This document shows, one piece after another, positions 46,018 to 55,926 of a stretch of DNA of 64,000 nucleotides. The stretch comes from Savagea serpentis (lineage in GTDB: Bacteria; Bacillota; Bacilli; Bacillales_A; Planococcaceae). The stretch's first letter is position 1, and each line of letters begins with the position of its first letter. The notes beneath the pieces were generated by a model. The model searched no databases, was not told the DNA's origin, and was given only the letters and a program-made list of their open reading frames with translations. Position numbers and translations under genes: made by a program. The stretch lies in the NCBI RefSeq assembly GCF_015351395.1, contig NZ_JADKPV010000004.1, positions 163,892-227,891 of the forward strand, in the 5' to 3' direction.

Positions 46018-47547
46018 ATTTCCGTAATAAATCGGACTGCCTGGACCGAGGTCGATTCCGAGCGTCATCCAAGCAATTAATGTAATCGTCCAAACGATTA
46101 AGAAGAAAATAGAATACGGGAACATCACTGAAATGAGTGTTCCAATTCCCATATTTTTATCATACTTTTGTGCTGATGCGATAATGAGTGCGAAATACGT
46201 CATCAACGGTGAAATGATATTCGTTGATGAATCCGCAATACGATAAGCCATTTGCGTTAATTCTGGTGAATAACCGAGACGCATCATAATCGGCACGAAT
46301 ACTGGGGCCATCATCGCCCATTTCGCAGAAGCACTTCCGATAAATAAGTTAATGAAGGCTGCGATTAAAATAAACACTAACAATAAAGGAATTCCCGTTA
46401 AATGAATACTTTGTAAAAATTGAGCACCGTACACACCGAGGACGAGACCCATATTCGATTCAACGAAAAATGCGACGAACTGGCTCGCTGTGAAAGCGAG
46501 TACGATAAACATCCCCATCGAAGACATCGTCGCAGACATCATACCTGCTACATCTTTATCATTTTTAATCGATTTCGTCACTTTACCGTAAACGAGACCT
46601 GGTACAAAAAATAAAAAGGCGATAATCGGTACGAGTGACTGCATGAATGGCGAGCGAATGATCGGCATCTCATTTTCAACACCGCGTAAAGGAGCACCTG
46701 GGAAAATGACGAGAAGGGAAACGAGAACAGCTGATACTAAAATTGAAAGTCCAGCAAATAACAATCCTTTTTTCTCGATTTTTGTGAGACCTTCGATTTT
46801 TTCACGGTAGTCTCCTTTATATTCACCGAGGCGTGGTTCGACAATCTTTTCTGTCACGAACGCACCGACAAATGTTAAAACGAAAACAGAAATGATGATG
46901 AAGTAATAGTTCATTCCAACGTTCATCAATTTAGCATATTCCGGATCGATAATTGCCGCTGCCGTAATCGTAAATTCTCCGAGCATTGCGTCTGTTCCTG
47001 ATAAAAATAAGTTCGCACTAAATCCACCAGAGACACCTGCAAAAGCTGCCGCAAGTCCGGCTAATGGGTGACGGCCGAGCGCTGCAAAAATGACAGCACC
47101 GAGCGGAGGTAATACGACATATCCCGCATCTGATGCGACACTTGACATCACGCCGGCAAATACGAGTCCTAATGTAATGAGGCGTTTCGGCACAGACATG
47201 ACGAATCCGCGCAACACCGCACTAATTAAACCAGACCCTTCCGCTACCCCAATCCCGAGCATCGTCAATAAGACGACACCGAGTGGCGCGAATTCGATGA
47301 AGTTTTTCGTCATATTCGTAATGATATAATGAATCCCTTCACCATTTAATAAGTTTTTCACTTGAATCATTTCACCAGGTTTTCCTGGATGTTCGACGGT
47401 TACACCAAAATATGAAATGATAGAAGATAAAATTAAAGCTAAAACAGCAAGTCCCGCAAATAAAGTGACTGGATGCGGTAATTTATTCCCTACTTTTTCG
47501 ATTCGATTCAAAAATCCTTGGAAGAAGGATGCTTTTCGTGTTTCCAA
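46015..47547 (-). CDS. AbgT family transporter
   Basis: A 510-residue membrane protein with about twelve hydrophobic segments. The N-terminus (FLNRIEKVGNKLPHP-VTLFA) and the motifs GVSGGFSANLFLSGTDAML (about residues 169-188) and SADSSTNIISPLMTYFALI match AbgT (p-aminobenzoyl-glutamate) transporters, which import folate breakdown products or export sulfonamides. The start is a TTG at 47547, 9 bases after GGAG. It is a single gene; the substrate cannot be told here. Confidence 0.9.
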   Translation of the reverse strand: METRKASFFQGFLNRIEKVGNKLPHPVTLFAGLAVLALILSSIISYFGVTVEHPGKPGEMIQVKNLLNGEGIHYIITNMTKNFIEFAPLGVVLLTMLGIGVAEGSGLISAVLRGFVMSVPKRLITLGLVFAGVMSSVASDAGYVVLPPLGAVIFAALGRHPLAGLAAAFAGVSGGFSANLFLSGTDAMLGEFTITAAAIIDPEYAKLMNVGMNYYFIIISVFVLTFVGAFVTEKIVEPRLGEYKGDYREKIEGLTKIEKKGLLFAGLSILVSAVLVSLLVIFPGAPLRGVENEMPIIRSPFMQSLVPIIAFLFFVPGLVYGKVTKSIKNDKDVAGMMSATMSSMGMFIVLAFTASQFVAFFVESNMGLVLGVYGAQFLQSIHLTGIPLLLVFILIAAFINLFIGSASAKWAMMAPVFVPIMMRLGYSPELTQMAYRIADSSTNIISPLMTYFALIIASAQKYDKNMGIGTLISVMFPYSIFFLIVWTITLIAWMTLGIDLGPGSPIYYGN

Positions 47548-47883
47548 CTACGACATCTCCTATTTTTAAATAATATTCTTTACTATACATTATTTTCTGA
47601 TAACATGATATAAAAAAGTGATAATAGAGACTATTTTCTTATTTTTTTCATAATAACTCCCATATCTTATCTTATTATTTCTGAATAATTTGAAATGAAA
47701 TACTATTTTAAAAATATTTTTATAATCTTCCTTTTACTATTTCATTATAAAATTAACAGCGTTCCACCCCTTTTCTTCTCGCTCATCCTCCTATCAGATT
47801 TTACTTCCTGTCTGAAAGCGGTTGCATTATTTTTTTCTATTGTCTATTATAAATCTATTGTGAAAATTTAAAGGAGTGATCAA
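47548..47883. other. AT-rich divergent intergenic region
   Basis: This stretch holds the control regions of the AbgT gene (minus) and the symporter gene (plus). It is very AT-rich. I see a TATAGT at about 47585 on the minus strand without a convincing -35 element, and a CodY-like 15-mer at 47685-47699 (11 of 15 matches). No open reading frame or RNA is supported. Confidence 0.5.
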
Positions 47884-49152
47884 ATGAAAAAACGGAAACT
47901 TGGTTTAACCTCTAAAATCTTACTCGCCCTCGTCATCGGGATTGTCATCGGTATTATTTTATATTCTTTACCTGATGCGAAATGGAAAGATGATTTCCTC
48001 GTCGGGGGTGTCTTATATGTACTTGGAACGATGTTTATTAACGCTTTAAAAATGTTACTCGTTCCTGTTGTGTTCTTCTCATTAGCTGTCGGAGTATCTT
48101 CACTTAGCGACATTAAACAGCTCGGACGTATCGGTAGTAAAACATTAATTTATTATTTGTCGACGACAGCGATCGCAATCAGTTTAGCTTTGCTCGTCGG
48201 TTTAACATTGAATCCAGGGAAAAATGTCGATTTAGGAGCAGTTCAAGAAGGGGAAGTATCTGTCAATGAAGCAGCACCATTTTCGGATATTTTAATTAAT
48301 ATTGTCCCTTCTAATCCAATCGAAGCACTCGCTTCAGGGAATATGCTACAAATCATCTTCTTCGCGATTATGTTCGGGGTGACGATGACTCTTTTACAAG
48401 AAAAAGTACCAACAATCAAAAAATTAACACTTGAATTAAATGATTTGTTTTTAAAAATGGTCGGTATCATTATGCTCGTCGCACCAATCGGGGTGTTCGC
48501 ACTCATTACCCGCACGTTTGCGATGTTAGGCTATGAAGCGATTTGGCCTTTATTAAAATATTTAGGAAGCGTTCTCATCGGTCTGTTCTTCATGTTAATT
48601 GTATATATTATTTTATTGCGCATTTTCGGAAAGGTGAATCCGTTCATCTTCTTCAAAAAAATCATTCCCCCGATGTCAATCGGCTTCTCAACCGCGAGTT
48701 CAGCAGCCGCTCTTCCGATTTTCTTACGCACTGCGGAAGAAAGCTTAGGGGTGGATAAGAAAGTTTCTTCTTTCACCTTGCCACTCGGTTCAACGATTAA
48801 CATGGACGGTACTGCCATTATGCAAGGGGTTGCGACCATTTTCATCGCCCAAGTGTACGGAGCTCATTTAACTCCTTCTGATTACATTATCGTCATTTTA
48901 ACAGCGACTCTCGCATCAATCGGTACCGCTTCGATGCCAGGTGCTGGAATCATTATGTTGTCGCTCGTCCTCACTTCTGTTAATTTACCAGTTGAAGGAA
49001 TCGCCCTCATCATCGGAATTGACCGGATTGTCGACATGTTCCGAACGTCTGTCAACTTATGTGGTGATGCGGTCGGTACAATTATCGTTGCGAACTCTGA
49101 AGGCGCGCTAGATGAAGCCGTCTATAATGATCCGACAAAAACGATTCGATAA
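47884..49152 (+). CDS. Dicarboxylate/amino acid:cation symporter (DAACS family)
   Basis: A 422-residue membrane protein with eight or so helices and two re-entrant loops. The loop TASSAAALPIFLRTAEE (about residues 266-282) and the motif SFTLPLGSTINMDGTA (about 297-312) are the cation- and substrate-binding signatures of GltP/DctA transporters. The substrate is probably glutamate/aspartate or a C4-dicarboxylate. The gene has a good GGAG ribosome site and a strong terminator and stands alone between two minus-strand operons. Confidence 0.93.
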   Translation: MKKRKLGLTSKILLALVIGIVIGIILYSLPDAKWKDDFLVGGVLYVLGTMFINALKMLLVPVVFFSLAVGVSSLSDIKQLGRIGSKTLIYYLSTTAIAISLALLVGLTLNPGKNVDLGAVQEGEVSVNEAAPFSDILINIVPSNPIEALASGNMLQIIFFAIMFGVTMTLLQEKVPTIKKLTLELNDLFLKMVGIIMLVAPIGVFALITRTFAMLGYEAIWPLLKYLGSVLIGLFFMLIVYIILLRIFGKVNPFIFFKKIIPPMSIGFSTASSAAALPIFLRTAEESLGVDKKVSSFTLPLGSTINMDGTAIMQGVATIFIAQVYGAHLTPSDYIIVILTATLASIGTASMPGAGIIMLSLVLTSVNLPVEGIALIIGIDRIVDMFRTSVNLCGDAVGTIIVANSEGALDEAVYNDPTKTIR

Positions 49153-49181
49153 AAAATCGAGCTAAAATATCAATCATTAAC

Positions 49182-49222
49182 AAAAAAAGTTGAACTTGAG
49201 CGCACTCAAGTTCAACTTTTTT
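49182..49222. terminator. Bidirectional terminator between symporter and peptidase genes
   Basis: AAAAAAAGTTGAACTTGAG/CTCAAGTTCAACTTTTTT with a 4-base loop and T-runs on both strands. Confidence 0.95.
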
Positions 49223-49227
49223 CAATT

Positions 49228-50247
49228 TTATTTACGAAATGGATAAGCTTCCACAATGCGACCTTTTCGTCCCGTCGTCGTTTCCGCTTGTGCGAGCGAA
49301 TTTAAAATGGCTTCCTCTGTCGCTTCTGCCGCCGCTTTAAACAATTGATACATTTCTTCTTCATCGTCACGTAACACGTGCAAAGCTATTTTTTCATCCG
49401 ACTGATGTGGGATGCGATGTGCTGTTGAAAAACCAATCGTAATGTCGCCACTTCCGTTTGAAAAATAAGCCCCCGTCTTTCCGAGTCCGATGCTACAACG
49501 TTGAATGATTCGCTTTAATTGCCGTTGCGTCACTGGTGCATCTGTCGCTAAAACGATGATGATCGAGCCGTCCGTTTCAGCAATCGCTTCTTCTGTGTGT
49601 CGACCTTTGTAACGGGCATATTCAAAATCTTGCTCTTTCCCAAAATTGCTTAAGACGAGTACACCGACTGTATAATGATCTGTACAACGGGAGCTGGATC
49701 CTATGCCACCTTTATGACCGAAGCAAACCATTCCTGTTCCCGCACCGACCGCTCCTTCTTCCGCGCGAGTTGTGGAAGCATTTTGCAACGCGCGTTGCAC
49801 ATGTTCTTCACGGACAGCGATGTGACGAATTGTATTTAAATGGCCATCATTACATTCTCCTACGACGACGTTGACCGTTCCTGTCGTATCTCCAATTTCA
49901 GGGCTTTGGGTCAACATCTCTTTAACTGTACTTTGCAACACTGTGCCTACCGCAAGCGTATTCGTCAACATAATCGGCGATTCAATCGTTCCTAATTCGT
50001 CTACTTGTACGAGTCCTGCTGTTTTACCAAATCCGTTAATGACGTGACTCGCTCCGATCACTTTCTCACGAAATAAATTTCCGTCATGTGGTAGTATAGC
50101 GGTCACACCTGTACGAATGACTTCTCCATCTTCCAAGTCTTCTCGAATCGTTTCATGACCGACTGCCACACCTTCAACATCTGTAATGCAATTATGTACA
50201 CCGGTCGGTAAATGACCGATTGTTATCCCGTATTCTCTAATTTTCAT
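49228..50247 (-). CDS. P1 family peptidase (DmpA-like aminopeptidase)
   Basis: A 339-residue member of the DmpA/BapA family of self-cleaving N-terminal nucleophile-like aminopeptidases. The start (GHLPTGVHNCITDVEGVAVGH), the GVTAILPHDGN region and the segment GHKGGIGSSSR, where the chain is cut to expose the catalytic serine, are visible. Family members release N-terminal L-, D- or beta-amino acids. It is the last gene of the ans-dpp operon, 9 bases after dppA. Confidence 0.9.
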   Translation of the reverse strand: MKIREYGITIGHLPTGVHNCITDVEGVAVGHETIREDLEDGEVIRTGVTAILPHDGNLFREKVIGASHVINGFGKTAGLVQVDELGTIESPIMLTNTLAVGTVLQSTVKEMLTQSPEIGDTTGTVNVVVGECNDGHLNTIRHIAVREEHVQRALQNASTTRAEEGAVGAGTGMVCFGHKGGIGSSSRCTDHYTVGVLVLSNFGKEQDFEYARYKGRHTEEAIAETDGSIIIVLATDAPVTQRQLKRIIQRCSIGLGKTGAYFSNGSGDITIGFSTAHRIPHQSDEKIALHVLRDDEEEMYQLFKAAAEATEEAILNSLAQAETTTGRKGRIVEAYPFRK

Positions 50248-50256
50248 TGGAACCTC

Positions 50257-51075
50257 CTATTGTACGGCACTCGCCATCATAATCCATGAGCGAACATATC
50301 GGTACGCTTGTTCAACATTTTCCACAGTGATTTGAACGGTCGTCGCATCGATGCGCGCTACATTTGGCAAAATGGCAATCGCATCCGCATATACCGTTTG
50401 ACTAACCTTCATTTCAACTGTAACGGATTCAGGTAAAGCTAACATCGCATGATTTTTACGCATCAATGCTTCAAATACACCATCTTCAATTTTTTGTTGC
50501 GCTCGTAAAGGTGAATCGTTTAAAGCGACCACTTGATGAATCGTTTCTTTCACGACCGCTGTTTCAATAGAAGGAATGAGATGACGTGCTTCTTCTTGCA
50601 TGTACTGGCATCCCGATACGAAGACGACAGGTGTATGAAAATAAGCGGCTAAGTATGCATTTAATCCAAATTCGCCGAGCGACTCACCATTCCATCGAAT
50701 CGATTGAACGACACCGCCATGAAATGTATGATTGAGCACACCTGTTTGTCCCATTTGTGTATGGTACCCGACAAAAATCGCTGCATCAAAATTTTGTGCT
50801 TCAATCCCTTGCATCATCGCATAACGTTTCGGACTGCCTGAAATGAGACGCGCATCAGCATCGAGTTTTTCAAGTATAATATTGCGCATCGTTCCGTGCC
50901 CATCGTTCACAACGATTGTTGTCGCACCTGCTCGTTTCGCACCGCGTATCGCAGCGTTCACTTCCTCCGTCATCCAAAGGCGCGCTCGATCATGTTCTCG
51001 CCCGTCTCTTGCCGTATGCTCGCGGTGGACGACGCCAGATACTCCTTCGATGTCCGCCGAAATATACACTTTCAT
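50257..51075 (-). CDS. dppA: D-aminopeptidase DppA (M55 family)
   Basis: A 272-residue zinc peptidase. The metal site is shown by SADIEGVSG (about residues 5-13), ND-GHG (about 57-61) and the His in GYHTQMG. DppA of B. subtilis cleaves D-Ala-D-Ala and similar peptides, and is the first gene of the dpp operon there; here it lies after the transporter genes. It is separated by 4 bases from the unrecognised regulator gene. Confidence 0.92.
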   Translation of the reverse strand: MKVYISADIEGVSGVVHREHTARDGREHDRARLWMTEEVNAAIRGAKRAGATTIVVNDGHGTMRNIILEKLDADARLISGSPKRYAMMQGIEAQNFDAAIFVGYHTQMGQTGVLNHTFHGGVVQSIRWNGESLGEFGLNAYLAAYFHTPVVFVSGCQYMQEEARHLIPSIETAVVKETIHQVVALNDSPLRAQQKIEDGVFEALMRKNHAMLALPESVTVEMKVSQTVYADAIAILPNVARIDATTVQITVENVEQAYRYVRSWIMMASAVQ

Positions 51076-51079
51076 ATGC

Positions 51080-52030
51080 TCACTCCTTCTCTTTCTGTTC
51101 GCGATACATTTGTAAAAATTGTTCTCCGAGCGACGTAATTTTCGTCCCAGAACGACCGGATCCTGCTAAAAGTAACTCCAATTGTTGAAGACCTTCTAAT
51201 TTACGTCGCAACTGCTGTTCTGAAAATGTGTAATTTTGTTCATGCAACATTTGCAATACACGGCGTCTCCCTAACGATTGTAATCGTTCTTTTCCTTGCA
51301 CGTACACGTATAAAATCGCAACAAGTTCATCGAGATATCCGAGCGCTTCCATTTCGTGTTTGATCTCTTCAAATCGTTGAATTGTCATCCCTTCATATGT
51401 GGCGTTCAAGGCGAGCTGTTCATATTGAACAGGCGAATTTTCTTTTGCAATAAATAATTGTGATTTTAAATTGCGATGATGCAAAATCGAAAGATCGACG
51501 CGATGTTTTAAACTTTCATTAATTTCCCGAATAGAGTCGATACTTAAAATCCGAGAACCGATATCAATACCAGGCGTTCCGGTTTTCGGTAATAAGTGAC
51601 GTTCTCCTGGAGTTAAAATGTAATCATACGTTCCTTCCATAAATGGGTCGTCTCCAAAGGCGACATATTCATGTTCAAAAAAGATATTTTTTAAAGATGC
51701 CACCGCATCATCCGCATTTTGTTTCGTATCATTCACGACGAGAATTTTTTGCTTCGGCGGCAAAAACAATAATTGTTCTGCTGCTGCTACATTCACTTCT
51801 CGCTTTGCGATAATGACGTTTTGATTTTCGTGAAGATACGGTTGAACAATCCCGTACAAAATATCACTCGACAAAACGATGATATCTTCTCGCTTTAAAT
51901 GTCCACCATCTAAGTCTTCAGAAGTTGTCGCTACAATGTGCGCGCGATCTCCAAAAATTTGCAACATTTGGTACGCGATATGATTCACATAATTTCGGTA
52001 TGTCGTAATGATGACAATGCGATCTTTCAT
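51080..52030 (-). CDS. Putative regulator with receptor-like domain and C-terminal winged helix
   Basis: A 316-residue soluble protein that I do not recognise with certainty. The N-terminal 170 residues look like a receptor fold with alternating strands (RIVIITTYRNYVNHIAY, DIIVLSSDIL, KILVVNDTKQ), reminiscent of the PrpR-type N-terminal sensor of some sigma-54 activators, but there is no AAA+ domain. The last 85 residues (SLGRRRVLQMLHEQ to ITSLGEQFLQM) look like a winged helix. It lies inside the dpp operon between the transporter ATPase and dppA, so a peptide- or amino-acid-sensing regulator is likely by inference. Confidence 0.5.
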   Translation of the reverse strand: MKDRIVIITTYRNYVNHIAYQMLQIFGDRAHIVATTSEDLDGGHLKREDIIVLSSDILYGIVQPYLHENQNVIIAKREVNVAAAEQLLFLPPKQKILVVNDTKQNADDAVASLKNIFFEHEYVAFGDDPFMEGTYDYILTPGERHLLPKTGTPGIDIGSRILSIDSIREINESLKHRVDLSILHHRNLKSQLFIAKENSPVQYEQLALNATYEGMTIQRFEEIKHEMEALGYLDELVAILYVYVQGKERLQSLGRRRVLQMLHEQNYTFSEQQLRRKLEGLQQLELLLAGSGRSGTKITSLGEQFLQMYREQKEKE

Positions 52031-52048
52031 GCACTTTCGTCCCTTCTT

Positions 52049-53023
52049 TTAAGCTAACTCCTCCACGAAGTGACAAGCGGCAAAATGTTGATCGCCATAA
52101 GATTCGTACTTTGGCTCTTCCACTTTACATCGCTCTGTTGCGAATGGACAACGCGTATGGAATGCACATCCAGAAGGCGGGTTCGCTGGATTCGGAATAT
52201 CTCCTTTCAAGACGATTCGTTCTCTTTTTAAGCGAGGATTCGCAATCGGAACAGCACTTAACAATGCTTTCGTATAAGGATGAAGTGGATTTTCGAAAAT
52301 TTGAGTCTTTGAACCGAGCTCAACAATTTTCCCTAAATACATGACCGCCACTCGATCTGAAACATGTTCTACGACGCTCAAGTCATGCGAAATAAATAAA
52401 TACGTGAGTTCATATTCTTCTTGTAAATCTTTCAACAAGTTCAATATTTGAGCTTGAATCGAAACGTCTAGCGCCGAAACAGGCTCATCCGCAATGATGA
52501 GACGAGGATTCACCGCAAGCGCTCGAGCGATTCCAATACGTTGTCGTTGTCCACCACTAAATTCATGAGGGTATCGATTACCATGATACGTATTTAACCC
52601 CACTGTTTCCAGTAATTCATTCACTCGTTTTTTACGTGTTGCCGCATCAATCCCATGAACGATTAACGGCTCTTCAATAATCTCTTTCACTTTCATGCGT
52701 GGATTTAATGACGCATATGGATCTTGGAACACCATTTGCATCTCTTTTCGATACGGTCGCAATTCATTTTCATTCAAATGCGTAATCTCTTGGTCATCGA
52801 AGTGAATACTTCCTTCTGTCGGCTCCAATAACTTCAATAGCACTCTTCCCGTCGTCGACTTACCACATCCACTTTCCCCAACGAGACTCAATGTCTCCCC
52901 TTGAATAATATCGAATGTTAACCCGTCCACCGCTTTTACAATTTCACGCTCTCTCGAGAAGAATTTACGAGTGCCAGCAAAATGTTTTTTTATATTTTCT
53001 ACTCTCACTAATACTTCACTCAT
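52049..53023 (-). CDS. dppF: Dipeptide/oligopeptide ABC transporter ATPase (DppF-like)
   Basis: A 324-residue ATPase with Walker [13 protein letters not shown], signature [15 protein letters not shown], Walker [13 protein letters not shown] and the C-terminal peptide-transport extension with cysteines ([14 protein letters not shown]). It energises import with DppD. The start at 53023 follows AGAGGAGG and leaves 1 base to the dppD stop; the longer frame to 53215 lies inside dppD and is not the real start. Confidence 0.94.
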   Translation of the reverse strand: MSEVLVRVENIKKHFAGTRKFFSREREIVKAVDGLTFDIIQGETLSLVGESGCGKSTTGRVLLKLLEPTEGSIHFDDQEITHLNENELRPYRKEMQMVFQDPYASLNPRMKVKEIIEEPLIVHGIDAATRKKRVNELLETVGLNTYHGNRYPHEFSGGQRQRIGIARALAVNPRLIIADEPVSALDVSIQAQILNLLKDLQEEYELTYLFISHDLSVVEHVSDRVAVMYLGKIVELGSKTQIFENPLHPYTKALLSAVPIANPRLKRERIVLKGDIPNPANPPSGCAFHTRCPFATERCKVEEPKYESYGDQHFAACHFVEELA

Positions 53024-53024
53024 T

Positions 53025-54005
53025 TTACTTCGCCTCCTCTTCATACAAAAAACAACGGACGTGATGGTTTTCTGAATAAGCATCATAGGTCGGTTCTTCC
53101 GCCCAACAACGCTCCATCGCATGTGGACAACGCGGCGCAAATTTGCATCCTTCTGGCATTTTAGAAGGAATTGGAACATTTCCAGGAATCGATTGAAGGC
53201 GTTCCACTTTTTCACCTAATGTTAACGTTGAAGCAAGCAAGCCTTGTGTATAAGGATGCTTCGGATTTTCGAAAATCGTATACACATCACTTTCTTCCAC
53301 CGCGCGCCCTGCGTACATGACGACGACACGATCACACATTTCCGCAACGACACCTAAATCGTGGGTAATGAGTAAAATAGACGTTTCAAAATCTACTGTT
53401 AATTTTTTCATCAACTCTAAAATTTGAGCTTGAATCGTGACGTCCAAAGCAGTTGTCGGTTCGTCCGCAATGAGTAATTGTGGATCACAACTCATCGCCA
53501 TCGCGATCATGACACGTTGACGCATCCCGCCGGACAATTGATGTGGGAAACTATCCACTACTTTATCTGGACGCGAAATGCCAACTGCTGTCAACATTTC
53601 AATCGCTCGTTCTCTCGCTTGTTGTTTCGTACATTTCGTATGAAGCAAAATCGCCTCTTCAATTTGCCGTCCGATTTTAAATACAGGGTTTAAAGAAGTC
53701 ATCGGTTCTTGGAAAATCATCGCAATTTCATTTCCACGAATTTTTCGCATTTCACTCTCTTTTGCTTCAACTAAATTGCGCCCGTTATACACAATTTCTC
53801 CTCCAGCTATTTTACCTGGAGTATCTCGCAATAAGCGCATAATAGATAGAGAGGTCACACTTTTTCCACTACCTGATTCACCAACGATTCCTAATGTCTC
53901 CCCTTTTTTAATGGAAAAAGATACTCCATCGACTGCTCGAACGACTCCCGCATCGCTATAAAAATGAGTTTGTAAGTCGTTCACTTCCAATACATGTTCT
54001 ACCAT
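53025..54005 (-). CDS. dppD: Dipeptide/oligopeptide ABC transporter ATPase (DppD-like)
   Basis: A 326-residue ATPase with [15 protein letters not shown] (Walker A, about residues 39-53), [28 protein letters not shown] and the C-terminal [14 protein letters not shown] cluster. The first residues and a CCTCC-complement ribosome site support the start at 54005. It is the partner of DppF in a peptide importer. Confidence 0.94.
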   Translation of the reverse strand: MVEHVLEVNDLQTHFYSDAGVVRAVDGVSFSIKKGETLGIVGESGSGKSVTSLSIMRLLRDTPGKIAGGEIVYNGRNLVEAKESEMRKIRGNEIAMIFQEPMTSLNPVFKIGRQIEEAILLHTKCTKQQARERAIEMLTAVGISRPDKVVDSFPHQLSGGMRQRVMIAMAMSCDPQLLIADEPTTALDVTIQAQILELMKKLTVDFETSILLITHDLGVVAEMCDRVVVMYAGRAVEESDVYTIFENPKHPYTQGLLASTLTLGEKVERLQSIPGNVPIPSKMPEGCKFAPRCPHAMERCWAEEPTYDAYSENHHVRCFLYEEEAK

Positions 54006-54017
54006 AAGTTTCCCCTC

Positions 54018-54920
54018 CTACTCTTTAATTTTTGGATCTAATGCATCTCTTAACCCGTCACCAAGTAAGTTAAAGACGAGCACAGTGATGAAAATAGCTA
54101 AACCAGGGAAAAGGGTAACGTGAGGTGCCATGCTTAAATAATCACGGCCACCACTTAACATTGCGCCCCATTCAGGTGAAGGTGGCTGCGCGCCCAATCC
54201 GATAAAACTTAAACTCGCTGCCGTTAAAATCGCAGAGCCAATTCTCATCGTAAAATAGACGATAATGCTCGATAACGTACCAGGGAAAATATGCTTCCAA
54301 ATAATTCGACTCGGTCGTGCCCCGATTGAACGTGTCGCTTCTACATAAAGCGTGGACTTCACTTCCAAAGTGGAACTCCGAACGATCCGTGCAAATACAG
54401 GAATACTGAAAATCGCAACCGCAATAATGACATTTCCTAATCCTGGACCTAAAATCGCGATAATTCCAATCGCTAATAAAATTCCTGGGAATGCAAGAAG
54501 CACATCACAAATTCGCATAATAATACGGTCTACCCAACCGCCGTAATAACCAGCAGCTAAACCTAAAACCGTTCCGCCTACCGCTCCTAAAAAGACGGAA
54601 GTTAATCCGACGAATAATGAAATTTGCGTTCCCGCGATAATTCGACTAAAAATATCTCGACCGTACGCATCTGTTCCAGCCCAATGTTTCGCAGAAGGGC
54701 CTGATAAAACATTTTCATAATCTGGTTCTGTAATGTCGTACGGTGTAATATAAGGGCCAATAAAAGCTAAAACAAAGATAAATAAAATAATGATAAAAGA
54801 AACGAACGCTAATTTTTGTTTTTTGAATTTGCGCCAAAATTCCGATAACGGACTGCGGACCGTCTCTTCTTCTAACAGCAAAGCTTCGTATTGCTCTTTT
54901 TTCGTTTGTGTCATTTCCAT
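54018..54920 (-). CDS. dppC: Dipeptide ABC transporter permease (DppC-like)
   Basis: A 300-residue inner membrane protein with six hydrophobic segments, the N-terminal OppC-type segment ([19 protein letters not shown]) and the coupling-helix region [17 protein letters not shown] near residue 200 that contacts the ATPases. It lies 13 bases after dppB. Confidence 0.93.
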   Translation of the reverse strand: MEMTQTKKEQYEALLLEEETVRSPLSEFWRKFKKQKLAFVSFIIILFIFVLAFIGPYITPYDITEPDYENVLSGPSAKHWAGTDAYGRDIFSRIIAGTQISLFVGLTSVFLGAVGGTVLGLAAGYYGGWVDRIIMRICDVLLAFPGILLAIGIIAILGPGLGNVIIAVAIFSIPVFARIVRSSTLEVKSTLYVEATRSIGARPSRIIWKHIFPGTLSSIIVYFTMRIGSAILTAASLSFIGLGAQPPSPEWGAMLSGGRDYLSMAPHVTLFPGLAIFITVLVFNLLGDGLRDALDPKIKE

Positions 54921-54933
54921 ATTCGGTCCCTCC

Positions 54934-55854
54934 TCAATCGTAACGAATTTGTGGATTCAAAATACCATATAATAAATCGACGACTAAATTAATGATGATA
55001 AACTCTAAAGCAAAGATTAACATCTCCGCTTGAATGACAGGATAATCACGGAATGCGACAGAATCAATGAGTAGTTTTCCTAATCCTGGCCAACTAAATA
55101 CTGTTTCGATGACGACAGATCCACCGAGCAAAAATCCGAATTGTAAACCCGTCATCGTCACAACCGGAACGAGCGCATTGCGTAAAGCATGGTGCCAGAC
55201 GATATTTTGTTCATTGACACCTTTTGCGCGCCCTGTGCGAATGTAATCATTTTTTAATACGTCCATTAAAGATGAACGAGTAAAACGAGCGACGACCGCT
55301 GCTACTCCTGTACCGAGCGTAATCGAGGGTAAAATATAACTTTTCCACGATTCCATTCCCCCTGAAGGAAACCACCCTAATTGCACAGCAAATATTTGAA
55401 TGAGGACAAGACCTAGCCAAAATGAAGGTAATGACAAGCCGGAAACCGCTGCAAACATTCCGACATAGTCTGGCCATTTATTTCGTTTCGTTGCAGAAAC
55501 GACTCCAATAATTAGTCCAATCATAACTGCCCATACCATACTCCACACTGTGAGCCAAAACGTTGGCATAAAGCGTGCCCCAATTTCTTCACTAACAGGG
55601 CGCCTCGTTTTTAAAGACGTTCCTAAATCTCCTTTTAATAACCCACCCATGTAACTAATGTATTGTTCATGCAATGGGCGATCTAGACCTAGTTCTTTTT
55701 CAACGAGCTTAATATCTTCTAACGTTGCATCTTCTCCAGCAACGAGACGAGCAGCATCTCCTGGAATCATATGAACGAATAAAAAAATGAAAACGGTAAC
55801 GATTAACAACGTTGGAATTACTTCTAAAATCCGCTTTATAAAAAACTTTAGCAT
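54934..55854 (-). CDS. dppB: Dipeptide ABC transporter permease (DppB-like)
   Basis: A 306-residue inner membrane protein with six hydrophobic segments, beginning with the family start ([19 protein letters not shown]) and with the coupling loop [20 protein letters not shown] (about residues 211-230). It forms the channel with DppC. A stable hairpin in the 70 bases before it separates it from the binding-protein gene. Confidence 0.93.
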   Translation of the reverse strand: MLKFFIKRILEVIPTLLIVTVFIFLFVHMIPGDAARLVAGEDATLEDIKLVEKELGLDRPLHEQYISYMGGLLKGDLGTSLKTRRPVSEEIGARFMPTFWLTVWSMVWAVMIGLIIGVVSATKRNKWPDYVGMFAAVSGLSLPSFWLGLVLIQIFAVQLGWFPSGGMESWKSYILPSITLGTGVAAVVARFTRSSLMDVLKNDYIRTGRAKGVNEQNIVWHHALRNALVPVVTMTGLQFGFLLGGSVVIETVFSWPGLGKLLIDSVAFRDYPVIQAEMLIFALEFIIINLVVDLLYGILNPQIRYD

Positions 55855-55894
55855 GCGGTCATCTCCTTTCGAGTACGATCCATTGAGAGAAAGA

Positions 55895-55918
55895 GAGCGC
55901 TATACAAAGATAGCGCTC
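55895..55918 (-). terminator. Intercistronic hairpin between dppE and dppB
   Basis: GAGCGCTAT/ATAGCGCTC, a perfect 9-base stem with a 6-base loop, is not followed by a T-run. It may protect the 3' end of the binding-protein message or partly stop transcription so that more binding protein than permease is made. Confidence 0.6.
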
Positions 55919-55926
55919 ATTCTCGA

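Noticed and set aside
52049..53215. Long form of the dppF frame starting at 53215
   Set aside because: The first 64 codons lie within dppD in another frame; the ATG at 53023 has a proper ribosome site and the normal N-terminus.
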